Shown here piece by piece: positions 1 through 9,173 of a DNA stretch of 64,000 bases; the stretch's first letter is position 1, and every line of letters starts with the position of its first letter. Origin of the DNA: Brucella pecoris (GTDB lineage: Bacteria; Pseudomonadota; Alphaproteobacteria; Rhizobiales; Rhizobiaceae); NCBI RefSeq assembly GCF_006376675.1, contig NZ_VEWK01000006.1:62001-126000 (forward strand), written 5' to 3'. The position numbers were made by a program, and so were the translations under genes. The notes beneath the pieces were generated by a model that had not been told where the DNA came from, searched no databases, and worked only from the letters and a program-made list of their open reading frames with translations.

Positions 1-65
1 GAGGCTGCCGCCATTTTTGCAATGGCTGCGACATCATCAAGAAGCGCGAACAAGCCGGACGCCAT
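1..65 (-). CDS. DUF808 (YedI-like) membrane protein, N-terminus only
   Basis: Read leftward from ATG at 65-63, the first 21 residues run MASGLFALLDDVAAIAKMAA and then leave the window. This opening matches the characteristic start of DUF808/YedI inner-membrane proteins of unknown function. An AAAGG lies about 6 nt before the ATG. The gene is divergent from the detoxification operon that starts at 245. Only about 7 percent of a normal-length protein is visible, so the call rests on the conserved N-terminus alone. Confidence 0.6.
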   Translation of the reverse strand, partial: MASGLFALLDDVAAIAKMAAA

Positions 66-149
66 GGGGAACCTTTCTATGTTGCTGTTGCAGGTAGCTA
101 AACTTTGAAGGGGCACTACGTCTAGATAGAAATATTCATTCCCTGTGAC

Positions 150-168
150 TGTATCTGGAATCGATACA
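150..168. promoter_or_regulatory. Inverted repeat, possible MarR-type operator
   Basis: TGTATC and GATACA form a perfect 6-bp inverted repeat with a 7-nt spacer, about 75 bp before the ring-cleaving dioxygenase start. Operators of MhqR-type MarR repressors that control mhqO/mhqD-like genes are also AT-containing inverted repeats in this position. The link is an inference, and no MarR gene is visible in the window. Confidence 0.3.
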
Positions 169-244
169 ATCTGTGCATGATTGTCAATATTTCAATGATC
201 ATGCCGATGGTTATATTGACGGTAACACAACAGGAGAGATCGCC

Positions 245-1171
245 ATGCTTAATCAGATCAAGGGCCTCCACCACGTTACCTCACTTGCCGCCGATGCGCG
301 TTCCAACAACCGGTTCTTCACAGATGTACTGGGACTGCGCCGCGTCAAGAAGACGGTCAATTTCGATGAGCCGAGCGTCTATCACCTCTATTATGGTGAT
401 GAAGTGGGAACACCTGGCACGGTCATGACCTATTTCCCGTTCCCAGGCATGCCGCGCGGGCGCGACGGTACAGGTGAAGTGGGGACCACGGTTTTTGCCG
501 TGCCGCAAGGTTCACTCGGTTTCTGGAAGGATCGCTTCGAACAGTCCGCCGTCAAGGTTGAATCCGAAGACGAGGCATTCGGTGAAAAGCGTATCCATTT
601 CCGTGGGCCAGACGGTGACAGCTTTGCTTTGGTGGAAGTGAGGGATGATCCGCGTGCGCCGTGGGCGCATGAAGGGGTCGATGCAGACCACGCCATTCGT
701 GGTTTTCACTCGGTCTCGATGCGGCTTCGCGACGAAGGCGCGACCTCGGAACTGCTCAAATATATGGGATACCAGAAGCTTGATGTGAAAGACGGCATCA
801 CCCGCTTGATCATGCCGGAAGGCAATGGTGCGGGCGTCATCGATCTGGAAACCCTGCCATTAGTCGGTCGCAACCAGCAGGGTGCCGGTTCCGTGCATCA
901 CGTGGCATTCGCCGTTGATAATCGCGAAAAGCAGTTGGAAGTGCGCAAGGCGCTGATGGATACGGGCTATCACGTCACGCCGGTCATCGACCGCGATTAC
1001 TTCTGGGCGATCTATTTCCGTACGCCAGGCGGTGTGTTGTTCGAGGTGGCCACCAATGAACCCGGTTTCGACCGCGACGAGGATACTGCGCATCTCGGTG
1101 AAGCGCTGAAGCTGCCGGCGCAACACCAGCATTTGCGCAATTATCTCGAAGAACATCTCGACAAGATCTGA
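245..1171 (+). CDS. VOC-family ring-cleaving dioxygenase, MhqO-like
   Basis: A 308-residue protein with two vicinal-oxygen-chelate modules (about residues 6-130 and 150-300). Probable metal ligands are the His pair in GLHHVT near residue 9, the His pair in VHHVAF near 218, and Glu in GVLFEVAT near 268. The size and motifs fit the MhqO/LinE-like ring-cleaving dioxygenase group that opens hydroquinones or catechols. The ATG at 245 is preferred over an in-frame ATG at 173 because GGAGAG sits 7 nt before it and homology starts at MLNQIKGLHH. It is followed after 24 bp by an MhqD-like hydrolase, the same pairing found in the quinone-stress operons of Firmicutes, so a role in quinone or electrophile detoxification is likely. 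The substrate is not known. Confidence 0.82.
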   Translation: MLNQIKGLHHVTSLAADARSNNRFFTDVLGLRRVKKTVNFDEPSVYHLYYGDEVGTPGTVMTYFPFPGMPRGRDGTGEVGTTVFAVPQGSLGFWKDRFEQSAVKVESEDEAFGEKRIHFRGPDGDSFALVEVRDDPRAPWAHEGVDADHAIRGFHSVSMRLRDEGATSELLKYMGYQKLDVKDGITRLIMPEGNGAGVIDLETLPLVGRNQQGAGSVHHVAFAVDNREKQLEVRKALMDTGYHVTPVIDRDYFWAIYFRTPGGVLFEVATNEPGFDRDEDTAHLGEALKLPAQHQHLRNYLEEHLDKI

Positions 1172-1195
1172 GGATGTCGGGACAGGAGATCGAAC

Positions 1196-1804
1196 ATGAC
1201 TATCCAAACCTATGAGCACCGGCTGAAGGCTGGAGCGAACGGAGCACCGCTCTTCATCGTGTTTCACGGCACAGGCGGCGATGAGAACCAGTTTTTCGGC
1301 TTGGCGGAACAGCTCTTGCCGGACGCGACCATCGTATCGCCGCGTGGTGACGTTTCGGAATTTGGCGCTGCACGCTTCTTCCGTCGCACGGGCGAGGGCG
1401 TCTACGACATGGAAGACCTTGCTCGCGCCACCGACAAGATGGCCGGGTTCATTGCTGGCCTTGTGTCTGAACACAAGCCGTCCGAAGTGATTGGGTTCGG
1501 CTATTCCAATGGCGCCAATATCATGGCGAACCTGCTGATCGAGAAAGGCAGAGTGTTCGACAAGGCAGCACTTCTGCATCCGCTGGTGCCGTTCAGGCCG
1601 AAGGACAATCCGGCGTTGGAAGGCGCGAAAATTCTTATGACCGCCGGGCGGATGGACCCGATTTGTCCGCCGGATCTGACAGAAGCGCTCGCACATTATT
1701 TCGAACGCCAGAAAGCCGATGTCGAGCTTGTCTGGCATCCGGGCGGACACGAATTACGCCAGACGGAACTGGCCGCTGTTCAGTCACTTCTCGGAAATGC
1801 GTAA
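1196..1804 (+). CDS. Alpha/beta hydrolase, MhqD-like carboxylesterase
   Basis: A 202-residue cytoplasmic alpha/beta hydrolase of the phospholipase/carboxylesterase family. It shows an oxyanion-hole segment, FHGTGGDE, near residue 23, a nucleophile elbow GYSNG with Ser104, an acid region RMDPICP near 153, and a catalytic His in HPGGHE near 183. AGGAG precedes the ATG. It is the second gene of a two-gene operon with the VOC dioxygenase and is followed at once by a strong terminator. In mhq operons this hydrolase accompanies the dioxygenase and is thought to act on quinone-derived esters or adducts. That role is inferred from context only. Confidence 0.8.
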   Translation: MTIQTYEHRLKAGANGAPLFIVFHGTGGDENQFFGLAEQLLPDATIVSPRGDVSEFGAARFFRRTGEGVYDMEDLARATDKMAGFIAGLVSEHKPSEVIGFGYSNGANIMANLLIEKGRVFDKAALLHPLVPFRPKDNPALEGAKILMTAGRMDPICPPDLTEALAHYFERQKADVELVWHPGGHELRQTELAAVQSLLGNA

Positions 1805-1850
1805 AAACAAAAATGCCGCCATTCGATCCTGAACGGCGGCATTTTTGTTT
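1805..1850 (+). terminator. Rho-independent terminator
   Basis: A perfect 16-bp inverted repeat (1805-1820 with 1835-1850) has a GCCGCC/GGCGGC core and A- and T-rich outer arms, with a 14-nt loop. It starts in the stop codon of the hydrolase. The A/T symmetry could let it work in both directions. Confidence 0.85.
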
Positions 1851-1877
1851 TGGCCCCTCTTGTAATTTTCATTATAT

Positions 1878-1897
1878 ATTATACTTAATTGTATATT
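1878..1897. promoter_or_regulatory. AT-rich imperfect palindrome, likely ArsR/BigR operator
   Basis: ATTATAC and GTATATT flank a 6-nt AT centre, 17 bp before the ArsR start. Six of seven half-site bases are complementary. BigR-type repressors bind AT-rich palindromes that overlap their own promoter, so autoregulation is likely. Confidence 0.5.
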
Positions 1898-1914
1898 GAT
1901 GATGAGGTGACGAG

Positions 1915-2265
1915 ATGGATGTGATTTCGGGCGGCCTGCCCGCCCATAAAAACAAGATGACGCGGGCGGAAATGGAGGGGCGGGCAACCGAAGTTGCCGA
2001 ACTCCTCAAGACGCTGTCGCATCCGGCGCGCCTCATGCTGGCTTGTACCCTTGCGGAACGGGAATATTCGGTCGGAGAGCTGGAGGAAGCGCTTGGCATT
2101 CACCAGCCGACGCTGTCGCAGCAGTTGGGCGTGCTGCGTGAAGCAGGCATCGTGGAAACCCGTCGCGAAGCGAAGCAGATTTTCTATCGACTGACGGAAG
2201 CCAAGGCCGCACAGCTCATCGAGGCGCTCTACGGCATTTTCTGCGCACCGGAGGGCCGGTCATGA
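1915..2265 (+). CDS. bigR: ArsR-family repressor, BigR-like redox/sulfide sensor
   Basis: A 116-residue winged-helix regulator with recognition segment HQPTLSQQLGVL near residues 63-74. Cys44 and Cys110 are 66 residues apart. BigR of Xylella and Agrobacterium has a redox pair at Cys42 and Cys108, the same spacing, and releases DNA when the disulfide or polysulfide forms. It is translationally coupled (4-bp overlap) to a split YeeE/YedE transporter, which also belongs to bigR operons. The sulfur dioxygenase (Blh) and DUF442 genes of the classic operon are not adjacent here. The gene symbol is inferred from the cysteine spacing and the neighbours. Confidence 0.75.
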   Translation: MDVISGGLPAHKNKMTRAEMEGRATEVAELLKTLSHPARLMLACTLAEREYSVGELEEALGIHQPTLSQQLGVLREAGIVETRREAKQIFYRLTEAKAAQLIEALYGIFCAPEGRS

Positions 2266-2672
2266 TCGTAACCTATCTGCAATCGCTGGCGGGCGGCATG
2301 CTGCTCGGTCTTTCCGCAGTCCTGCTTCTCGTCTTCAACGGACGCATTGCCGGTATCAGCGGCATTGTCGGGCGGCTTCTGGGTGGCAAACAGGTTCCAG
2401 CCAATGTGGTCTTTGTCGTGGGCCTCGTTCTCGGACCGGTCATCTATGCAGCGATTTATGGTTCCTTTCCACCGGTCACGATGGCCATGTCATGGCCTGT
2501 TATCGTTGTTGCAGGGCTTCTGGTCGGTATCGGAACCCGTATGGGGTCGGGTTGCACCTCCGGCCACGGCATTCTGGGCATGGCGCGGTTTTCCAAGCGT
2601 TCGATAGCCGCGACGCTCACCTTTCTCTTAACCGGCATTTTGGTGGCCAGCATTTCGGGAGCATTGCTATGA
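2262..2672 (+). CDS. YeeE/YedE-family sulfur transporter, first half
   Basis: A 136-residue integral membrane protein with about four hydrophobic helices. It carries the family signature SGCTSGHGILGMARFS near residues 98-113, where the Cys is the expected sulfur relay residue. The ATG at 2262 overlaps the stop of the ArsR gene, and its own stop overlaps the next ATG (ATGA). In this family a full transporter is either one long protein or two half-proteins, as here. The likely cargo is thiosulfate or another reduced sulfur species, released for use or detoxification when BigR is derepressed. The substrate is inferred. Confidence 0.8.
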   Translation: MIVTYLQSLAGGMLLGLSAVLLLVFNGRIAGISGIVGRLLGGKQVPANVVFVVGLVLGPVIYAAIYGSFPPVTMAMSWPVIVVAGLLVGIGTRMGSGCTSGHGILGMARFSKRSIAATLTFLLTGILVASISGALL

Positions 2673-3103
2673 AACAGTCGGCATATGCTCGTCTCGCCAT
2701 GACGCTGCTTGCGGGTGCGATTTTTGGCTTCGGCCTGTCGCTGTCGGGCATGATCGATCCGTCGCGCGTGACGGGCTTCCTGAATATTACCAGCGGTCAT
2801 TGGGACCCGAGCCTTGCCTTCGTGCTGGGCGGCGCTCTGCTGGTGGCTATCCCCGGCGTGATGCTGCAGCGGCGTATGGCGCGGCCTGTGCTGGACCAGT
2901 CTTTCCATCTGCCGGAAAAGACCGAAATCGACCGGCGGCTGATCACCGGCGCTGCCATCTTCGGCGCAGGCTGGGGGCTGGCGGGGTTCTGTCCCGGTCC
3001 CGTCGTGTCCGCACTTTCCATGGGGCTGCCGCAGGTATGGCTCTTCGTTGCGATGATGGTTATGGGAATGATTTTCCACGACCGCGTCATAGCAAGGTCC
3101 TGA
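2669..3103 (+). CDS. YeeE/YedE-family sulfur transporter, second half
   Basis: A 144-residue membrane protein that begins MKQSAYARLA and shows the paired-half signatures GFGLSLSGMIDPSRV (near 22-36) and GAGWGLAGFCPGPVV (near 97-111). The Cys in FCPGP matches the second relay cysteine of the family. The ATG at 2669 overlaps the previous stop, which decides the start over a longer upstream reading with no coding support. With the preceding gene it should form one transporter in the inner membrane. Confidence 0.8.
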   Translation: MKQSAYARLAMTLLAGAIFGFGLSLSGMIDPSRVTGFLNITSGHWDPSLAFVLGGALLVAIPGVMLQRRMARPVLDQSFHLPEKTEIDRRLITGAAIFGAGWGLAGFCPGPVVSALSMGLPQVWLFVAMMVMGMIFHDRVIARS

Positions 3104-3245
3104 CAGGAAAATCATTCCGGGCAGCGAAATTGCGGACAAATGACAGTGGAAGCATTCAAATCTTGAACTCTTTGGTCAAATTACCCTTTTAATAGGGAGA
3201 TGAATGAGTTAGGCACCCTGTGAATAATCTCGAGGGAGCCCCGCC

Positions 3246-5000
3246 ATGGCTGGATTGCTGAAACGCTTTGCCGGATATTATCGTCCGCATCGCGGGCTGT
3301 TCGCGCTGGATTTTACCAGCGCCGTGGCCTCCGGCCTGCTTGAGCTTGCCTTTCCGGTCGCCGTTACGCTTTTCATCGACAAGCTGCTGCCGACGGGTCA
3401 GCTTGGCGTGATCGCCATTGCTGCGGTCGGTCTGCTCGCCATTTATGTCGTCAATGCCTTCCTGCAGGTCATCGTGACCTATTGGGGGCATATGCTCGGC
3501 ATCAAGATCGAGACCGAGATGCGCCGCAAGGCCTTCGATCATCTGCAGAAACTCTCCTTTGGCTTCTTCGACAATCAGAAGACCGGCCATCTTGTGGCGC
3601 GACTGACCAAGGATCTGGAAGAGATCGGCGAGGTTGCGCATCACGGGCCGGAAGATGTCTTCATTGCGATCATGACCCTGATCGGCGCGTTCGTCCTGAT
3701 GCTGTGGGTGCATGAACCTCTGGCGCTGATAACTGCGGTCATCGTTCCGCTGTCGGCCTATGTTACCACCCGCTACGGCGGGCGCATGACGCACACCTGG
3801 CATGCGCTTTACCGGCGTGTTGGCGATTTCAATGCCCGGATCGAGGAAAATGTCGGCGGAATCCGCGTCGTTCAGGCCTTTACGAATGAAGACCACGAAC
3901 GCCAGCTTTTCGCGGAGAGCAACGACAAATATCTGACCACTAAGCTCGCTGCCTACAAGATCATGGCGGCGTCGATGTCGCTGTCCTATCTGTCGATGCG
4001 CTTCGTGCAGGTCGTGGTGATGCTGGCAGGTGCATGGTTCGTGGTGCGCGGCGAACTGACGGCTGGCGGGTTTGTCGGCTTCCTGCTGCTGGTGAATGTG
4101 TTCTTCCGCCCGATTGAAAAGATCAATTCGGTTATCGAAACCTACCCCAAGGGGATTGCCGGTTTTCAGCGTTATACGGAGTTTCTCGATACACGACCGG
4201 ATATCGCCGACCGTCCCGGCGCGCAGACCGTTGCCCGTCTGACCGGCGACATCGAATACCGGAATGTCAGTTTCGGCTACAGTGTCGAACGTCCCATTGT
4301 CGATGGTCTCGACATTTCCATTCATGCTGGTGAAACGATTGCCTTCGTTGGCCCGTCAGGTGCGGGCAAGACGACGATCTGCTCGTTGCTGCCGCGCTTC
4401 TATGACGTGACGCAGGGCGCCATTCTCGTCGACGGTATTGATATTCGCGATATGACCCTGAAATCTCTGCGGTCGAATATCGGCATTGTCAGTCAGGACG
4501 TATTTCTGTTTGCCGGAACCATCCGGGAAAACATCGCCTATGGCCGTCTTGATGCGACCGACGCGGAAATCGTCGAGGCTGCGCGCCGTGCAAGGCTTGA
4601 TGGCGTGATCGCCAATCTGCCGGAAGGTTACGACACGGTTATCGGCGAGCGCGGCGTGAAGCTTTCCGGCGGGCAGAAGCAGCGCATGGCCATTGCGCGC
4701 ATATTCCTGAAAAACCCGCCGATCCTGATACTGGATGAGGCGACGTCTGCGCTCGATACGGAAACCGAACGCGCCATTCAGCAATCGCTCGCGGAGCTTT
4801 CACAAGGCCGCACGACGCTGGTGATCGCGCATCGCCTGGCAACCATCGTCAATGCCGACCGCATTCTGGTGGTGGAAGGCGGGCGAATTGCCGAACAGGG
4901 CAGTCATGCCGAGCTTCTGGCTATGAAGGACGGACGCTACAAGCGCCTGCATATTGCACAGGCCAGTCTGGATCAGGGGCATTATTCAGCGGCGGAATAG
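3246..5000 (+). CDS. ABC exporter, fused permease-ATPase (MsbA/multidrug type)
   Basis: A 584-residue half-transporter with a six-helix transmembrane domain (about 10-310) followed by an ATPase domain. The ATPase has Walker A GPSGAGKTT near 369, a Q-loop in VSQDVFLFAGT, signature LSGGQKQR near 473, Walker B ILILDEATSALD near 493, and the H-loop His in IAHRLATI. All catalytic motifs are intact. It should work as a homodimer in the inner membrane and export a lipid or drug-like molecule. GGGAG precedes the ATG. It stands alone between the sulfur cluster and the sugar-acid locus and ends at its own terminator. The substrate cannot be told from sequence. Confidence 0.85.
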   Translation: MAGLLKRFAGYYRPHRGLFALDFTSAVASGLLELAFPVAVTLFIDKLLPTGQLGVIAIAAVGLLAIYVVNAFLQVIVTYWGHMLGIKIETEMRRKAFDHLQKLSFGFFDNQKTGHLVARLTKDLEEIGEVAHHGPEDVFIAIMTLIGAFVLMLWVHEPLALITAVIVPLSAYVTTRYGGRMTHTWHALYRRVGDFNARIEENVGGIRVVQAFTNEDHERQLFAESNDKYLTTKLAAYKIMAASMSLSYLSMRFVQVVVMLAGAWFVVRGELTAGGFVGFLLLVNVFFRPIEKINSVIETYPKGIAGFQRYTEFLDTRPDIADRPGAQTVARLTGDIEYRNVSFGYSVERPIVDGLDISIHAGETIAFVGPSGAGKTTICSLLPRFYDVTQGAILVDGIDIRDMTLKSLRSNIGIVSQDVFLFAGTIRENIAYGRLDATDAEIVEAARRARLDGVIANLPEGYDTVIGERGVKLSGGQKQRMAIARIFLKNPPILILDEATSALDTETERAIQQSLAELSQGRTTLVIAHRLATIVNADRILVVEGGRIAEQGSHAELLAMKDGRYKRLHIAQASLDQGHYSAAE

Positions 5001-5032
5001 GCCCGATCTGCATATCAGGACGTATTCACGGA

Positions 5033-5057
5033 AGACGGCCTTTGGCCGTCTTTTTGT
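5033..5057 (+). terminator. Rho-independent terminator after the ABC exporter
   Basis: AGACGGCC and GGCCGTCT form a perfect 8-bp stem with a 3-nt loop, followed by a run of T (TTTTTGTT). It lies 33 bp after the stop codon. Confidence 0.85.
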
Positions 5058-5092
5058 TATCTCGCGGCGAGACGAAGAGTTTCCATTGATAT

Positions 5093-5104
5093 CTGATGTA
5101 TCAG
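5093..5104. promoter_or_regulatory. Palindrome, likely GntR/FCD operator
   Basis: CTGATGTATCAG is a 12-bp palindrome with a 2-nt centre, 66 bp before the GntR start. A degenerate second copy (CATATCAG) follows about 10 bp later. FadR-subfamily GntR proteins bind short palindromes of this type, so it is the best candidate operator for the ten-gene locus. Confidence 0.45.
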
Positions 5105-5170
5105 ACATTGACATATCAGTTCCGCTGTTTCAGGATCGTCGTGTTAATTCCGTGACAAACAGGTGTTGCC

Positions 5171-5836
5171 TTGGGTGATAACGTTTCCCCCCTTTCTCCG
5201 ATCAAGGTGAAGAGCCTCAGAGACCATGTGCATGACAATCTGCGGGAGGCAATTATTTCCGGTCGGATCAAGTCCGGTGAAAAGCTGAACGAAAGACAAT
5301 TGGCATCCGATCTCGGTATCAGCACGAGCCCTTTGAAAGAGGCTCTGCGCCAGTTGGAAGGGGAGGGGCTGGTTAGAACGGAGGCGCGTCGTGGGACATT
5401 TGTTTCGTTCAGTGCGCGGCAGGCTGAAGAGATGACACTCGCTCGCGCCGCGCTGGAAAGCATCATTGCGCGGCAGGCGGCCAAGCACGGCGACGAGGAG
5501 GCGTTCGGCTTTCTTCGCGCAGTGATCGAGGAAATGCGGGCGGCGGTTGAGGCGGGCAATGTCGATCAGTTGATCGAACTGAACGAGAAGTTCCACGATG
5601 GCATTCATGAGGCATCGGGATGCGAATATCTGCGCCGGTTGCAAAATGCGCAGCGCATGTACGACCACGCCGCAAGGGTGACTGTCCTGTCACGCGAGGA
5701 TGTGCGTCGCCAGTCATTCAATGAGCATGAAGCAATCATGCAGGCAATCACGGCGCGCAACGGCGATCTGGCCGAGCGCCTGATGCGCGAACACATCGTG
5801 AAAGCGGGAGATACGCATATCGAACTGGTCTTCTGA
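5171..5836 (+). CDS. GntR-family regulator, FadR/FCD subfamily
   Basis: A 221-residue regulator with an N-terminal winged helix (about 14-80; ISTSPLKEALRQLEGEGLV) and an all-helical FCD ligand domain (about 90-215). Likely metal or ligand residues are in LNEKFHDGIHEAS, NEHEAI and MREHI. No ATG or GTG is usable after the in-frame stop at 5153, so the start is TTG at 5171. It is the first gene of a co-directional locus for sugar-acid use and lies 21 bp before the DapA-type lyase gene. FCD regulators usually sense the acid that their operon degrades, so it probably represses this locus until the sugar acid is present. Confidence 0.85.
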   Translation: MGDNVSPLSPIKVKSLRDHVHDNLREAIISGRIKSGEKLNERQLASDLGISTSPLKEALRQLEGEGLVRTEARRGTFVSFSARQAEEMTLARAALESIIARQAAKHGDEEAFGFLRAVIEEMRAAVEAGNVDQLIELNEKFHDGIHEASGCEYLRRLQNAQRMYDHAARVTVLSREDVRRQSFNEHEAIMQAITARNGDLAERLMREHIVKAGDTHIELVF

Positions 5837-5857
5837 CCGGTACATTGGGAGGGAAGA

Positions 5858-6769
5858 ATGGATTTAGCGGGCTACCGCCGGGTGCTTCGAGGTATTTCGG
5901 GCGTGCATGCGACTGCCTATGACGCAAAGGGTGAGGTCGATGCCGATCTGACCGGTAAAATCGTTAAGCGTATTGCTGAAGCGGGTGTTCATAATATCGT
6001 CACTGGCGGGAATACCGGCGAATTTTACAGTCTCACCGAGGAAGAAGTCATTCGCCTGCAGGCGATTGCCATTGCTGCGGTCGACGGAAAAGCCGCTGTA
6101 ACGGCTGCCGCCGGACGTTCGGTGCGTGAGGCGATCAAGGTCGCACGAGCGGCAGGTAAAGCCGGAGCCGATGGCGTGATGATCCATCATCCGCTCGATC
6201 CCTTCGCTGCGCCCCATGCGCAGGTGGACTATTTCATTGCGATTGCCGAAGCCATCGACCTGCCTATTGTTGCCTACATCCGGTCGGACCTGATCCCGCT
6301 TGATGAGATGGTGCGCCTTGCCACCCATCCGAAGGTCGCGGGCGTCAAGTTTGCATCGCAGAACACGATGCTTTTCTTCGAATGCTGCCGGGCGACGAAG
6401 GGCATGGATGCGACCTGGATCTGCGGCTTGGCGGAAAGCTGGGCCTTGCCATTCTATGCCCTTGGTGGGCGCGGGTTCACGTCGGGCCTCGTCAATGTCG
6501 CGCCGAAACGCTCGCTTGCTGTCTGGAATGCGCTGGAGGCAGGAGATTTCGCAAAAGCGCGGACAGTGGTCGAGAGCATCGCCGATTTCGAGACCATGCG
6601 TACCAAATACCGCAACGGCGCCAATGTGACAGTTGTTAAGGAAGCATTGCAAATTCAGGGATTTGGGGTCGGCAAAGTACGACTTCCCGGATTGCCGCAG
6701 CTTGAAACGAATGACCGCGAGACGCTCCAGAAAATCGTCTCGGGCTGGGAGACTGATGGCATTGTCTGA
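5858..6769 (+). CDS. DHDPS/NAL-family aldolase or dehydratase (DapA-like)
   Basis: A 303-residue TIM-barrel enzyme of the dihydrodipicolinate synthase/N-acetylneuraminate lyase superfamily. The Schiff-base lysine is Lys164 in AGVKFAS, the proton-relay Tyr is Tyr140 in IVAYIRS, and GGNTGEF replaces the usual GTTGE loop. In a locus with an IlvD-type sugar-acid dehydratase, such members cleave or dehydrate 2-keto-3-deoxy sugar acids; examples are L-KDA dehydratase and KDG aldolase. Sequence alone does not separate aldolase from dehydratase. No aldehyde dehydrogenase is adjacent, and one would be needed by the dehydratase route. GGGAGGGA precedes the ATG. Confidence 0.8.
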   Translation: MDLAGYRRVLRGISGVHATAYDAKGEVDADLTGKIVKRIAEAGVHNIVTGGNTGEFYSLTEEEVIRLQAIAIAAVDGKAAVTAAAGRSVREAIKVARAAGKAGADGVMIHHPLDPFAAPHAQVDYFIAIAEAIDLPIVAYIRSDLIPLDEMVRLATHPKVAGVKFASQNTMLFFECCRATKGMDATWICGLAESWALPFYALGGRGFTSGLVNVAPKRSLAVWNALEAGDFAKARTVVESIADFETMRTKYRNGANVTVVKEALQIQGFGVGKVRLPGLPQLETNDRETLQKIVSGWETDGIV

Positions 6770-6838
6770 CAAATGAAACCTGGGCGTCCTGACAGGGAGA
6801 AGAGGGACGCGCCGGAAAACCAAAAAGTGGAGGAGAAC

Positions 6839-8023
6839 ATGAATAAGGGAATTTCACGCCGCACATTCATGGCGGGAGCCGGGATTGCGACCGGCATGGG
6901 TATCATGCTGCCGAAAGGTGCGTGGGCACAATCGGCGAAACTGCCGTCTTCGCCGGTGGCGCTCAACGTCATCGATGCGGCAGGCAATCTGGCTTTGACC
7001 CAGCCGATTTTCGACAATTTCGCGGCTGAGCAAAAGGCGCTTGTTTCGCGCTTCACCTTCAACAAGGCACCGGCACCCGAACTGCCAGGGAAGATCAAGG
7101 CGCAGCAGCGCGCCAATCGGATCGATATCGATATGGTGATCGTCGGGCCGGATGCGCTTTCCGCCGGACTTGCCGACGATATATGGACCGACATTATTGC
7201 GCTGCCGGATAACGGCCTGCCGAAACTTCAGGATATCTATCTGGAACCCGCGTGGCGCATGCAGGAAATGTCGAAGGGTAAGGGCGTCGTGGTGTCCTAT
7301 TATCCATCCGGCCCCTTGCTTGAATTTCACCCCGACAAGGTGAAGACGCCGCCCAAAACCGCTGAAGAATTGCTGGCCTGGGCGAAGGAAAATCCAAACA
7401 AGTTCATCTATGCCCGCCCGGCCAATTCCGGTCCGGGACGCACCTTCCTGATGGGGCTTCCCTATCTTCTGGGTGACAGCGATCCGAAGGACCCGGTCAA
7501 GGGCTGGGACAAGACCTGGGCCTATTTGAAGGAACTGCACAAGAATATCGAATACTACCCGGCAGGCACAGGCGCGCTCATGAAGGAACTGGGCGAGGGC
7601 ACGCGCGATATGACGGTGACGACCACCGGCTGGGACATCAATCCGCGTGCGCTCGGCGTGGTGCCGAAGGAGATGGGTGTCAGCAAGCTGGAAGGTTTCC
7701 ACTGGGTTTGCGATGCGCATTATTTCGCCATTCCCAAGGGCGTGTCCGAGGAAAAGGTCGCGGTGCTGATGGAGTTCATCAAGTTCTCGCTCAAGCCCGA
7801 CCAGCAGGCCTATTCCTATGATGCCGGCTATTTCTATCCGGGCCCTGCGGTGAAGGACGTCACCATCGAAATGGCGCCCAAGGAAAGCCAGAACATTATC
7901 GCTGAGTTCGGCCGTCCGGAATATGCCGAGTGGATCGCCAACAATCCGATCGAGCTGCCGCTCGAACCGGAGGCGCTGGTCGCTGCATTCCGTCGCTGGG
8001 ACGAAGACGTCGCCGCTGGCTGA
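6839..8023 (+). CDS. Tat-exported ABC substrate-binding protein
   Basis: A 394-residue periplasmic binding protein. The N-terminus MNKGISRRTFMAGAG is a twin-arginine signal, cleaved after about residue 30 (GAWA-QSA). The ATG at 6839 is chosen over one at 6773 because GGAGG lies directly upstream and the Tat motif starts there. The body resembles the PotD/FbpA-like type II binding proteins rather than sugar CUT1 proteins. It is followed by an intercistronic hairpin and then the matching ATPase and two permeases, the usual order in which the binding protein is made in excess. The cargo is probably the sugar acid degraded by the neighbouring enzymes. Confidence 0.82.
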   Translation: MNKGISRRTFMAGAGIATGMGIMLPKGAWAQSAKLPSSPVALNVIDAAGNLALTQPIFDNFAAEQKALVSRFTFNKAPAPELPGKIKAQQRANRIDIDMVIVGPDALSAGLADDIWTDIIALPDNGLPKLQDIYLEPAWRMQEMSKGKGVVVSYYPSGPLLEFHPDKVKTPPKTAEELLAWAKENPNKFIYARPANSGPGRTFLMGLPYLLGDSDPKDPVKGWDKTWAYLKELHKNIEYYPAGTGALMKELGEGTRDMTVTTTGWDINPRALGVVPKEMGVSKLEGFHWVCDAHYFAIPKGVSEEKVAVLMEFIKFSLKPDQQAYSYDAGYFYPGPAVKDVTIEMAPKESQNIIAEFGRPEYAEWIANNPIELPLEPEALVAAFRRWDEDVAAG

Positions 8024-8043
8024 TTGACCAAGGCCGGGTGGGT

Positions 8044-8065
8044 GGCGAGCCGTGAACGGCTCGCC
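8044..8065 (+). promoter_or_regulatory. Intercistronic hairpin after the binding-protein gene
   Basis: GGCGAGCCG and CGGCTCGCC form a perfect 9-bp GC-rich stem with a TGAA loop and no T run. It lies 20 bp after the binding-protein stop and 31 bp before the ATPase. Such hairpins usually stabilise the upstream mRNA and raise binding-protein output over the membrane parts. Confidence 0.6.
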
Positions 8066-8096
8066 ATTGGCCGCTGATAGTCGCCAATTCTAAATC

Positions 8097-9170
<1,074 letters not shown>

Positions 9171-9173
9171 CCA

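Noticed and set aside
3189..4325. A 378-codon minus-strand frame opposite the ABC exporter
   Set aside because: The plus strand encodes an intact exporter. The minus frame has shadow-type composition and no family motif.
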